NCBI GenBank assembly: GCA_003551325.1
Contig: PUMK01000170.1
Span: 1 to 5,948, forward strand
Direction: 5' to 3'
DNA from: Candidatus Acetothermia bacterium
GTDB taxonomy: Bacteria > Bipolaricaulota > Bipolaricaulia > Bipolaricaulales > Bipolaricaulaceae
Length of the DNA stretch: 5,948 nucleotides
Below the pieces are notes generated by a model. The model did not search any database, was not told the DNA's origin, and saw only the letters and a list, made by a program, of their open reading frames with translations. The number at the start of each line of letters is the position of its first letter. Position 1 is the stretch's first letter. Made by a program: the position numbers and the translations under genes. Below, piece by piece: positions 1-5,948 of this stretch.

Positions 1-460
1 CGGTCAGCCACCGGCCGCCCGTTGCGGGGTGATCCGGTCCGAGCAGGTCAATCTGCGGACGACCTTCCTCGTCCTGCGCCTGCGCTACTTCCAAAAGAGC
101 TTGCGGGAGGCGCCGGTCCTGGCCGAGGAGACGCTCGTGTGGGGCTTTTCGGGCATCCCTCCCGACATCGAGCCCATCCCTCCCGACAGGGCAGCTGAGT
201 GCCTGGACGAACTCCGGCCCAGCGCCAACGTGTCCCCCGAGGAAAAGCGCCGCCTGCTCGAGGAGACCCTGGGCTGGCAAGGGAAGCTGCAGGATCACCT
301 GGCCCAGGTGGCCCAGGCCCGCGCCGAGGAACTCGAGGCGATGAACCGCCGTTTGCGCGAGCACGTCTCGGGGCTTCCCATCCGCGTGGAGCCGCACCTT
401 CCGCCGGACCTCCTCGGCGTCCTCGTGGTCCAGCCGGTGCCCCAAGGGGTGGCCCGATGA
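1..460 (+). CDS. C-terminal part of SNF2-type defence helicase (DrmD-like), 5' end outside window
   Basis: The frame is open from base 2 to the TGA at 458-460 (152 codons) with no stop before the window edge, so this is the 3' end of a longer gene rather than a small gene starting at the GTG at 29. No helicase motif is visible because the motor domains would lie upstream. The visible part has a strand-rich segment, then a charged helix likely to form a coiled coil (roughly bases 296-370, rich in Ala, Glu, Arg and Gln). It ends in a tail of the type VEPHLPPDLLGVLVVQPVP. From memory of the family, a helix with ARAEEL followed by a 'PPDLLGVYVLLP'-like end is usual at the C-terminus of large SNF2/RapA-like helicases encoded just before an Eco57I-type methylase, including DrmD of class 1 DISARM. 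Such helicases use ATP to move on DNA. The stop overlaps the methylase start by four bases. The family assignment is inference from the tail and the neighbour. Confidence 0.6.
   Translation, partial: GQPPAARCGVIRSEQVNLRTTFLVLRLRYFQKSLREAPVLAEETLVWGFSGIPPDIEPIPPDRAAECLDELRPSANVSPEEKRRLLEETLGWQGKLQDHLAQVAQARAEELEAMNRRLREHVSGLPIRVEPHLPPDLLGVLVVQPVPQGVAR
444..449 (+). promoter_or_regulatory. Ribosome binding site of the methyltransferase gene
   Basis: An AAGGGG stretch lies seven bases before the ATG at 457, inside the end of the helicase gene. It supports ATG 457 over the upstream in-frame ATG at 199. Starting at 199 would put about 260 bases of overlap inside the helicase frame and add a low-complexity Pro/Gly/Arg-rich leader. 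Confidence 0.6.
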
Positions 461-3400
461 AGGCGGTCACGCTGCGGCTCGAGGGCGGCGTCCTCGGCCC
501 GGATGTCCTCGAGAAGCTCACCGAGCTTCCCGGCCAGAAGCCCAAGGACTTCGGAATCGACGGCCGCCAGACCCTCGTCGACTACGCTTCTGCGGGATGG
601 GCTCATGTTCGCAGATACTGGGCCGCCTACCAGAGCCGACTTCACTACGCTAAGGCAGAGTCCCTCACGACAGTCACCCGCGAGCAATGGGTGATTCCGC
701 TCCTTGAGGTTCTGGGCTACAGCCTTGCCTACCAGCGCTCCGGAGCCATTGTGGACGGGGAGATCTACCCCATCTCCCACCGGGCGGGCGACGGGGAAGA
801 AGCGCCCCCGGTGCACATCGTCGGCTCCGACCAAGAGCTGGGCAGACGCCCGCCGGCGGGCCGCGGCCGCAAGTCCCCGCACGCCCTGCTCCAGGAATAC
901 CTGAACCGGACCGAGCACCTGTGGGGCATCGTCACCAACGGCCGCACCTTGCGCATCCTGCGCCAGGCCCCCTACATCGCCCGCCAAGCCTACATCGAGT
1001 TCGACCTTGGGTCCATGCTCGATGGCAACCAGTTCGACGAGTTCATCCTCCTTCTGCGCCTGGCCCACCGCACCCGTTTCCCCCGGACCATGGCCGACGC
1101 CAAAGATTGCCTGCTCGAGCAGTACCACCAGCAGGCGATCGAAGAGGGCGGGCGCATCCGCGACGGCCTGCGCGACGCGGTGGAAAGGGCCATCGTGACC
1201 CTGGCCAACGGCTTCCTCCGCCATCCCAGAAACGAAGAACTCAGGGAAAGGGTGCGCACAGGAGACCTGACACCCCGAGAACTCTACCGCCAGCTTCTCC
1301 ACCTTGTGTACCGCCTGTTCTTCCTCCTGGTCGCCGAGGAGCGCGGCCTTCTCTCCGAGGACCCGGTGTACCTCGACCATTACGGCCTGAGCCGTCTGCG
1401 CGGGCTGGCCGAGCACCGGCCGACGGCGCCACAGCGGTTCGACGATCTCTACCTCTCGCTGCGCACCCTGTTCCACCTTCTCCGCAAAGAGGAGCTCGCT
1501 CGGGAGCTTGGCCTTCCCCCGCTGAACGGCGACCTCTTCTCCCAGGTGGAGATGCGCGACCTGGAAAGCGCACAGCTCAGCAACGCCGACCTCCTTGATG
1601 CTGTATTTGGCCTCTCCTTCTTCACGCCACGTGAGGAGAAGGTGCGCCGACGGGTGAACTACGCCGCCCTCGATGTCGAGGAACTGGGAAGCGTCTACGA
1701 GAGCCTGCTCGAGTTCGAGCCCATGGTCAGCGTGAAGGGGGGTGTGCCGCGGTTCGAGCTGGGCGTGGGCACCGAACGCAAATCCACCGGCTCGTACTAC
1801 ACCCCGCGGGAGCTCGTACACGAGCTTGTGGAGTCAGCCCTCGTACCGGTGCTCGAGCGGCGCCTGGCCGACTGCACCACCGCGGACGAGAGAGAACGTG
1901 CGATCCTCTCCCTGACGGTGTGCGACCCGGCTTGCGGCTCAGGGCACTTTCTGCTTGCCGCCGCCCGCCGGCTGGGCCGCGAGCTTGCCAAGGCCCGCAC
2001 CGAAGAGGAAGAGCCCCCGCCGGAGGAGACGCGCACGGCCACCCGGGACGTCATCGCCCATTGCCTCCACGGGGTCGACAAGAACCCCTTGGCGGTCGAA
2101 CTCTGCAAGGTGGCCTTGTGGATCGAAGGCCACACCGAAGGCAAGCCGCTCACCTTTCTTAACCACCGCATCCGCTGCGGCGATTCCCTGGTGGGCGTCC
2201 CCGACCTTTCGGCCCTCGAGGAGGGCATCCCCGACGCGGCCTACAAGGCCGTTACCGGCGACGACAAGAAGCTGGCCAGCGCCATCCGTAAGGACAACCG
2301 CCGGGAACGAAAAGAGCGCCAGGCGGGGATGGTGCCCTTTGACTTCCGCAGCGACCTCGCCACGCTCGCCGACCAGGCCGCCGAGCTCACCGCGATCCCG
2401 GATGACCGCCCCGAGGACGTCGATCGCAAGCACACGCTGTACGACCAGCACCGCGCACGGGATACACGCTGGTGGCGGGACTGGATGGCCGCCAACCTGT
2501 GGACCGCTGCGTTCTTCGCCCAGCTCTCTTCAGGCAACCAAGCGCTGGTCCCCACGAGTGGGAAGCTGTGGGACTATCTCGCTCGCGGCCGCGGGGCGCT
2601 GTCCCCTCAGCTTCTCGCCAACGCCCAAACCCTTGCCGAGCGGCTCAGATTCTTCCACTGGCCCCTCGAGTTCCCCGACGTCTTCCAGAAAGGCGGGTTC
2701 GATGTTGTATTGGGGAATCCTCCGTGGGAACGCATCAAGCTTCAGGAGCAGGAGTTCTTCAGAACAAGGGACTCCGAGATCGCCGGGGCACCCAACAAGG
2801 CCGCGCGGGGACGACTGATCCGCCAGCTTCCCGATCGGGACCCAGAGCTGTGGGAGGAGTACCAGACTGCCCTCCACGATGCAGAGGCATTGGGGGAGTT
2901 TCTGCGGGAGGGCGGGCGCTTTCCCCTAAGCTCAAGCGGGGACATCAACACGTATTCCGTGTTCGCCGAACTCGGCCGATCCCTCATCGGGGAGGCAGGA
3001 CGCGCGGGCATGGTTCTCCCCACAGGGATCGCCACCGATGACACGAACAAACGGTTCTTCGCCGATCTCGTTGAGCGCAGCGCGCTCGCCAGCTTGTTCG
3101 ACTTCGAAAACCGCGAAGGTGTCTTCCCCGGCGTCCACAGAAGCTACAAGTTCAGCCTTCTCACCATGCGCAGCTCTCCTGACAGCGCGGCGATGGAGTT
3201 CGTCTTCTTCGCCACACACGTCAACCACCTCCGCGACCACCGGCGCCGGTTCACCCTGCGTCCCGAAGACTTCCGCATGCTCAACCCCAACACCCGCACC
3301 TGCCCCATCTTCCGCACCCGCCAGGACGCCGAGCTCACCAAGGCGATCTACGAGCATATCCCCGTCCTGGTGAACGAGGCTGAGGAAGAGGACCCTTGGG

Positions 3401-4563
3401 GCATCTCCTTCCTCCCCATGTTCCACATGTCCAACGACTCGGAGCACTTCCGCACCCGTGAGGAGCTCCAGCAGGACGGGTTTGGCCTCGTCGGAAACCG
3501 CTTTCTCAAGGGCAACGAGATCTACCTCCCGCTATACGAAGCCAAGATGATCTGGCAGTTCGACCACCGCTCCGGCACCTACGAAGGCGTCACCAGCCGC
3601 CAAAGTACCCATCTCCCGGCTCCCTCTCCTGCCCAATACGCCGATCCAGCGTACCTTCCCCAACCTTGGTACTGGGTCCCCAAGTCGGAAGTCGACGCGC
3701 GATTGAAGGAATGGGACCGCCACTGGCTACTGGGGTTTCGGGACATCACCAATGCCACCAACGAACGCACGGGGATCTTCAGCCTCATTCCGCGTGCAGG
3801 TGCTGGACACACAACTCCACTGATCCTCTCGCAACAGGGTAGCACCTTTGTCTCCTCGGTTGGACTATCCAGCCTGAATTGTCTGAGTGCTGACTACATT
3901 AGTAGGCAGAAGATTGCGGGAACGCATCTTACGTTCTTCTACATAAAGCAGCTTCCCGTTCTTCCTATTGAACGCTATTCCCTGGCAGATCTGCTTCGCA
4001 TTGGGAGACGCCTGGTTGAGCTGGTGTACACCGCATGGGACATGAAGCCCTTCGCAGATGAAGTTTGGCACGACGCCGACGAGCCTCTGCGCACCGCCAT
4101 CAAGCAGCAATGGGAGGCGAACGCCGCAGTCACCGGCGGGCACACGTGGGACCTGCCCGAATGGCTCGAGGCCTACCCGGAGATCGAAGCCGACCAGAAC
4201 AAGGGCATCCCGCTGCCGCCGTTCAAATGGGATGAAGACCGCCGCGCCAGCATCCGCGCCGAACTCGACGCCTACTACGCCCAGCTGTACGGCCTGACCC
4301 GCAAACAGCTTCGGTACATCCTTGACCCCGCCGACCTCACCCCCAAGGAACTCGAGGACATCCTCGATCCCTGGGAAGAGATCACGGACCCCCTCGACGA
4401 AGAAGCCTACCAAGCCCGCGCCGCCTCCTCCGATTTCCCCGGCCAAACCTTCCGCGTCCTCAAAGAGAAAGAAACCAAGCAGTTTGGCCACTACCGCACC
4501 CGCCGGTTGGTGCTCGAAGCCTGGGAGCGCGTTGGGGCAGCACATGGCGCGCAGGATCCATGA
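457..4563 (+). CDS. N6-adenine DNA methyltransferase, Eco57I/PglX/DrmMI style
   Basis: A complete 1,368-residue protein that should transfer a methyl group from S-adenosylmethionine to adenine N6 in DNA, marking host DNA as self for a defence system. The N-terminal domain (about residues 69-168) contains REQWVIPLLEVLGY and LNRTEHLWGIVTNGRTLR, the pattern seen at the front of type IIG and HsdR-like proteins. The expected E-x-K nuclease signature is not evident; the equivalent stretch reads VHIVGSDQELG. The methylase core follows: YYTP at 447-450, the SAM-binding motif DPACGSGHF at 490-498, GVDKNPLAVELCKVALW at 539-555, and the catalytic NPPW at 754-757. An insertion of about 200 residues separates the last two, as is usual in this family. 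An acidic, proline-containing linker sits near 515-524. The C-terminal target-recognition part includes DPWGISFLPMFHMSND (979-994) and LYEAKMIWQFDHR (1026-1038). The start at 457 gives a four-base overlap with the helicase and has a ribosome binding site. The last codons overlap the next gene by four bases. DrmMI of class 1 DISARM is my best specific guess; a BREX PglX or a stand-alone methylase is the alternative. Confidence 0.88.
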   Translation: MKAVTLRLEGGVLGPDVLEKLTELPGQKPKDFGIDGRQTLVDYASAGWAHVRRYWAAYQSRLHYAKAESLTTVTREQWVIPLLEVLGYSLAYQRSGAIVDGEIYPISHRAGDGEEAPPVHIVGSDQELGRRPPAGRGRKSPHALLQEYLNRTEHLWGIVTNGRTLRILRQAPYIARQAYIEFDLGSMLDGNQFDEFILLLRLAHRTRFPRTMADAKDCLLEQYHQQAIEEGGRIRDGLRDAVERAIVTLANGFLRHPRNEELRERVRTGDLTPRELYRQLLHLVYRLFFLLVAEERGLLSEDPVYLDHYGLSRLRGLAEHRPTAPQRFDDLYLSLRTLFHLLRKEELARELGLPPLNGDLFSQVEMRDLESAQLSNADLLDAVFGLSFFTPREEKVRRRVNYAALDVEELGSVYESLLEFEPMVSVKGGVPRFELGVGTERKSTGSYYTPRELVHELVESALVPVLERRLADCTTADERERAILSLTVCDPACGSGHFLLAAARRLGRELAKARTEEEEPPPEETRTATRDVIAHCLHGVDKNPLAVELCKVALWIEGHTEGKPLTFLNHRIRCGDSLVGVPDLSALEEGIPDAAYKAVTGDDKKLASAIRKDNRRERKERQAGMVPFDFRSDLATLADQAAELTAIPDDRPEDVDRKHTLYDQHRARDTRWWRDWMAANLWTAAFFAQLSSGNQALVPTSGKLWDYLARGRGALSPQLLANAQTLAERLRFFHWPLEFPDVFQKGGFDVVLGNPPWERIKLQEQEFFRTRDSEIAGAPNKAARGRLIRQLPDRDPELWEEYQTALHDAEALGEFLREGGRFPLSSSGDINTYSVFAELGRSLIGEAGRAGMVLPTGIATDDTNKRFFADLVERSALASLFDFENREGVFPGVHRSYKFSLLTMRSSPDSAAMEFVFFATHVNHLRDHRRRFTLRPEDFRMLNPNTRTCPIFRTRQDAELTKAIYEHIPVLVNEAEEEDPWGISFLPMFHMSNDSEHFRTREELQQDGFGLVGNRFLKGNEIYLPLYEAKMIWQFDHRSGTYEGVTSRQSTHLPAPSPAQYADPAYLPQPWYWVPKSEVDARLKEWDRHWLLGFRDITNATNERTGIFSLIPRAGAGHTTPLILSQQGSTFVSSVGLSSLNCLSADYISRQKIAGTHLTFFYIKQLPVLPIERYSLADLLRIGRRLVELVYTAWDMKPFADEVWHDADEPLRTAIKQQWEANAAVTGGHTWDLPEWLEAYPEIEADQNKGIPLPPFKWDEDRRASIRAELDAYYAQLYGLTRKQLRYILDPADLTPKELEDILDPWEEITDPLDEEAYQARAASSDFPGQTFRVLKEKETKQFGHYRTRRLVLEAWERVGAAHGAQDP

Positions 4564-5423
4564 CAGGCAGGAACAAATCCTGCTGGTGCGGATCGGGCAG
4601 GAAATACAAGCATTGCCATCTGCGTCGTGAAGAGGAAGAGCCTTTGTCTCAGCAGAGAATCGAGGCCATGCTCATCCGCAATCGGCGGCGCAGTCAATGC
4701 ATGCACCCTGAGGCGGGTTCGACAAGCTGTGGTCGAGCGGTGCGTGCGCATACGATCCCGCGAGCATCAACACTGGGGGAAATCACGGACCAGACCAACC
4801 ACGTGCTGAGTTTCTACCCTGGACTCCTGACAGCGCCGTTATACGAGGGACCATGGCGTGTGGGATGGAGACGTGCTGCAACATTTGCTGGTTTCTGCAG
4901 CAATCATGACAATGCCACCTTTGCTTTGGTCGAGGACAGGGCCTTTGGGGCAACCGGAGAGCAGTGCTTTCTCCTTGCTTATCGCGCTGTCTGCTACGAG
5001 CTATGGATGAAGCGGTGGCTGGATGATGCAGTCCCGGGACTGAGAGATGTGCTGGACCGAGGTAAACCCCGGGAGGAACAGCGAGACATTCAGCAATGTC
5101 TGACTTGGTTCCATACTGGTGTGAGACGCGGACTTGTCGACATAGCTTACTGGAAGGAACACATGGACCGGGCTCTAATGTCCCAGGACTATGCACAGTG
5201 GGCACACTGTGTTTTCACTCTGGGGGGTCACCTCTGCGTTGCGGGAACCGGAGTCATGACCCCCGAGTTAGATTACCACGGCAACGAGATACAGACGCTC
5301 GAGAATCTGGGAGACAGAGTGTTCCCTCTGGCGCTCAGCATGATCGTGTCTGAAGGCAAGGAAGTCCATATTATCATGTCATGGCCTGCAGAGACAGGTG
5401 TAGAGTTGTCTCACACAAGATGA
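4560..5423 (+). CDS. SEC-C motif protein of unknown function with second Cys/His-rich segment
   Basis: A 287-residue protein. Residues 8-20 are CWCGSGRKYKHCH, a textbook SEC-C motif (C8, C10, C19, H20), the zinc-binding element first known from the SecA C-terminus and found in many unrelated proteins. Because the motif begins at residue 8, ATG 4560 is the only sensible start. It overlaps the methylase stop as ATGA, with only a short AGGA at 4553-4556 in front, so translation probably depends on ribosomes finishing the methylase. A charged stretch follows, then C47, H49, C57 and H64 (in AHTIPRAS) and C113 and H116 (in GFCSNHD). These are spaced so that they could form a second zinc site, perhaps treble-clef-like, but I cannot assign a fold. 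The rest is mostly helical with many Trp, Tyr and Cys and no clear signal peptide or membrane segment, so it is probably cytoplasmic. G+C is about 55% (198 of 360 bases counted by hand over 4801-5160), lower than the methylase, which hints at separate origin. The last few residues may come from the adjoining IS. Function is unknown; an accessory role in the defence operon is inferred from coupling only. Confidence 0.85.
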   Translation: MTGRNKSCWCGSGRKYKHCHLRREEEEPLSQQRIEAMLIRNRRRSQCMHPEAGSTSCGRAVRAHTIPRASTLGEITDQTNHVLSFYPGLLTAPLYEGPWRVGWRRAATFAGFCSNHDNATFALVEDRAFGATGEQCFLLAYRAVCYELWMKRWLDDAVPGLRDVLDRGKPREEQRDIQQCLTWFHTGVRRGLVDIAYWKEHMDRALMSQDYAQWAHCVFTLGGHLCVAGTGVMTPELDYHGNEIQTLENLGDRVFPLALSMIVSEGKEVHIIMSWPAETGVELSHTR

Positions 5424-5432
5424 GCATGAAGG
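5418..5432 (+). repeat. Direct repeat copy 1 of IS leader
   Basis: AGATGAGCATGAAGG, matching the copy at 5453-5467 at 14 of 15 bases and offset by 35 bases. This copy contains the TGA stop codon (5421-5423) of the SEC-C gene. It is likely part of a transposase-binding IS end. Confidence 0.75.
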
Positions 5433-5443
5433 CCGCCCGTGTT

Positions 5444-5453
5444 TCGCATGCGA
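5444..5453. repeat. 10-base perfect palindrome in IS leader
   Basis: TCGCATGCGA equals its own reverse complement. It lies between the two direct repeats and touches the second one, so it may be part of the transposase binding site. It is too short and lacks a loop or T-run, so it is not a terminator. Confidence 0.6.
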
Positions 5454-5467
5454 GATGAGCATGAGGG
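5453..5467 (+). repeat. Direct repeat copy 2 of IS leader
   Basis: AGATGAGCATGAGGG, the second copy of the motif at 5418-5432, differing at one base. It lies 38 bases before the transposase start. Confidence 0.75.
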
Positions 5468-5496
5468 ATGGAGGGCGAGGCGCGTGAGTCGCAGTC

Positions 5497-5503
5497 TAGG
5501 AGG
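5497..5503 (+). promoter_or_regulatory. Strong Shine-Dalgarno before transposase gene
   Basis: TAGGAGG is an almost perfect ribosome binding site. It is only two bases from ATG 5506, eleven from ATG 5515 and fourteen from ATG 5518, so the true start is ambiguous among these in-frame codons. Confidence 0.6.
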
Positions 5504-5505
5504 CG

Positions 5506-5948
5506 ATGAACGTCATGATGAACGACTCACGCGTGATGACGATGGAGGAGCTGGCAGCGTTTCTCGAGTCCAGCGACGCCCTCACCTTCAAGGGGAGATC
5601 CCCCAAGGAGAACTACGCCTGGATCGAGCAGACGCTGCGGAGGTACAAGTACAGCTCGCGATCCAAGGCCGAGAAGGGGCTGTTGCGGCAGTACATCGTG
5701 AAGATGAGCGGCTACTCGCAGGCACAGCTCAGCCGTCTCATCGCCCAGTACCGGAGCACCAGACATGTGGAGCTACCTGAGTACCAACGCCGCCGGTTCC
5801 CAGTGAAGTACTCTCGTGTGGACCAGGCGTTGCTGGCTGAAGTGGACAACGCACACAGCCGGCTGTCGGGACCGGCAACCCAGGCCATCCTCCGCAGGGA
5901 GTACACCGTGTTCGGCCGGGAAGAGTTCCGGTGCCTGAGCGAGATCTC
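5506..5948 (+). CDS. Integrase-type transposase, N-terminal part, cut by window end
   Basis: An open frame of 147 complete codons that runs off the window. It would encode the DNA-binding front of a DDE (rve-type) transposase that recognises the IS ends and carries out strand transfer. Visible features are an N-terminal helical region (FLESSDALTFKGRS at 19-32, YAWIEQTLRRY at 37-47), then a helix-turn-helix-like stretch GYSQAQLSRLIAQYR (69-83). A basic segment ending RRRFPVKYS (95-103) follows, then AEVDNAHSRLSGPATQAIL (111-129) and a second helical DNA-binding region. This N-terminal pattern (GYS-AQ-RLI, RFPVKY, LSGPAT) is one I recognise from widespread transposases annotated as integrase-core proteins of about 400 residues. 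The catalytic DDE core is not in the window, so activity and exact IS family cannot be judged. The start may be 5506 or 5515. It lies 82 bases after the SEC-C gene on the same strand. Confidence 0.75.
   Translation, partial: MNVMMNDSRVMTMEELAAFLESSDALTFKGRSPKENYAWIEQTLRRYKYSSRSKAEKGLLRQYIVKMSGYSQAQLSRLIAQYRSTRHVELPEYQRRRFPVKYSRVDQALLAEVDNAHSRLSGPATQAILRREYTVFGREEFRCLSEI

Larger units (their letters stand above)
5399..5948 (+). mobile_element. Left part of an insertion sequence with integrase-type transposase; right end outside window
   Basis: An integrase-like transposase gene beginning at about 5506 is preceded by a short non-coding leader with repeated and palindromic motifs of the sort that mark IS ends. 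The exact left tip cannot be set from one copy. A TGTAGAG at 5399 is a candidate because many IS elements start with TG, but the element could start anywhere from about 5395 to 5420. The right end and target duplication lie beyond the window. Confidence 0.5.

Noticed and set aside
199..456. An upstream in-frame start that would lengthen the methylase by 86 residues
   Set aside because: It overlaps the helicase frame throughout, gives a low-complexity Pro/Gly/Arg leader, and ATG 457 has a ribosome binding site and the ATGA overlap.
295..1821. A 508-codon open frame on the minus strand
   Set aside because: It is the shadow of high-GC codon bias opposite the methylase; its protein shows no recognisable domain, while the + frame has a conserved fold.
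1955..2818. A 287-codon + strand frame inside the methylase
   Set aside because: Ser/Pro/Arg-rich low-complexity translation in an offset frame over motif-bearing coding sequence; an artefact of GC-rich DNA.
3865..4545. A 226-codon minus-strand frame opposite the methylase C-terminus
   Set aside because: Gly/Val-rich antisense shadow with no domain and no separate start signals.
5424..5505. A possible transcription terminator after the SEC-C gene
   Set aside because: The only perfect inverted repeat is a 10-base palindrome without loop or T-run; it fits an IS end better.
5439..5780. A 113-codon + strand frame over the IS leader and transposase start
   Set aside because: It overlaps the transposase frame, which has recognisable family motifs and a strong Shine-Dalgarno; the 5439 frame has neither.
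1..5948. CRISPR array, tRNA or rRNA genes
   Set aside because: No regularly spaced repeat array beyond the two IS motifs and no tRNA- or rRNA-like segments; nearly all bases are protein-coding.

Overview
The window is high-GC bacterial DNA. One sampled line of the large gene is about 65% G+C, while the downstream gene is nearer 55%. All genes read on the + strand. Nothing fixes the taxon: gene order and protein style fit a defence island in a GC-rich bacterium, possibly from a metagenome, and I do not name a genus.

Region 1 (1-460) is the last 152 codons of a large protein whose start lies outside the window. Its tail resembles the C-terminal end of SNF2-type helicases found beside adenine methylases in phage-defence loci, such as DrmD of class 1 DISARM. 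Region 2 (457-4563) is a complete 1,368-residue N6-adenine DNA methyltransferase of the Eco57I/PglX/DrmMI style, with SAM-binding and NPPW catalytic motifs and a C-terminal target-recognition region. Region 3 (4560-5423) is a 287-residue protein with an N-terminal SEC-C zinc motif and a second Cys/His-rich segment. It has no function I can assign. The three genes are joined by two successive 4-base ATGA stop/start overlaps, so they look like one translationally coupled operon. Region 4 (about 5400-5948) is the left end of an insertion sequence. It has a repeated 15-base motif with a 10-base palindrome between the copies, followed by the start of an integrase-like transposase that runs off the window.

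The simplest reading is the 3' part of a helicase-methylase defence module. A SEC-C protein of different base composition is attached, and an IS abuts or slightly overwrites its end. The DISARM core genes (drmA, drmB, drmC) are not in the window, so a DISARM assignment depends on flanking sequence. The coupled SEC-C gene is the most novel-looking element.
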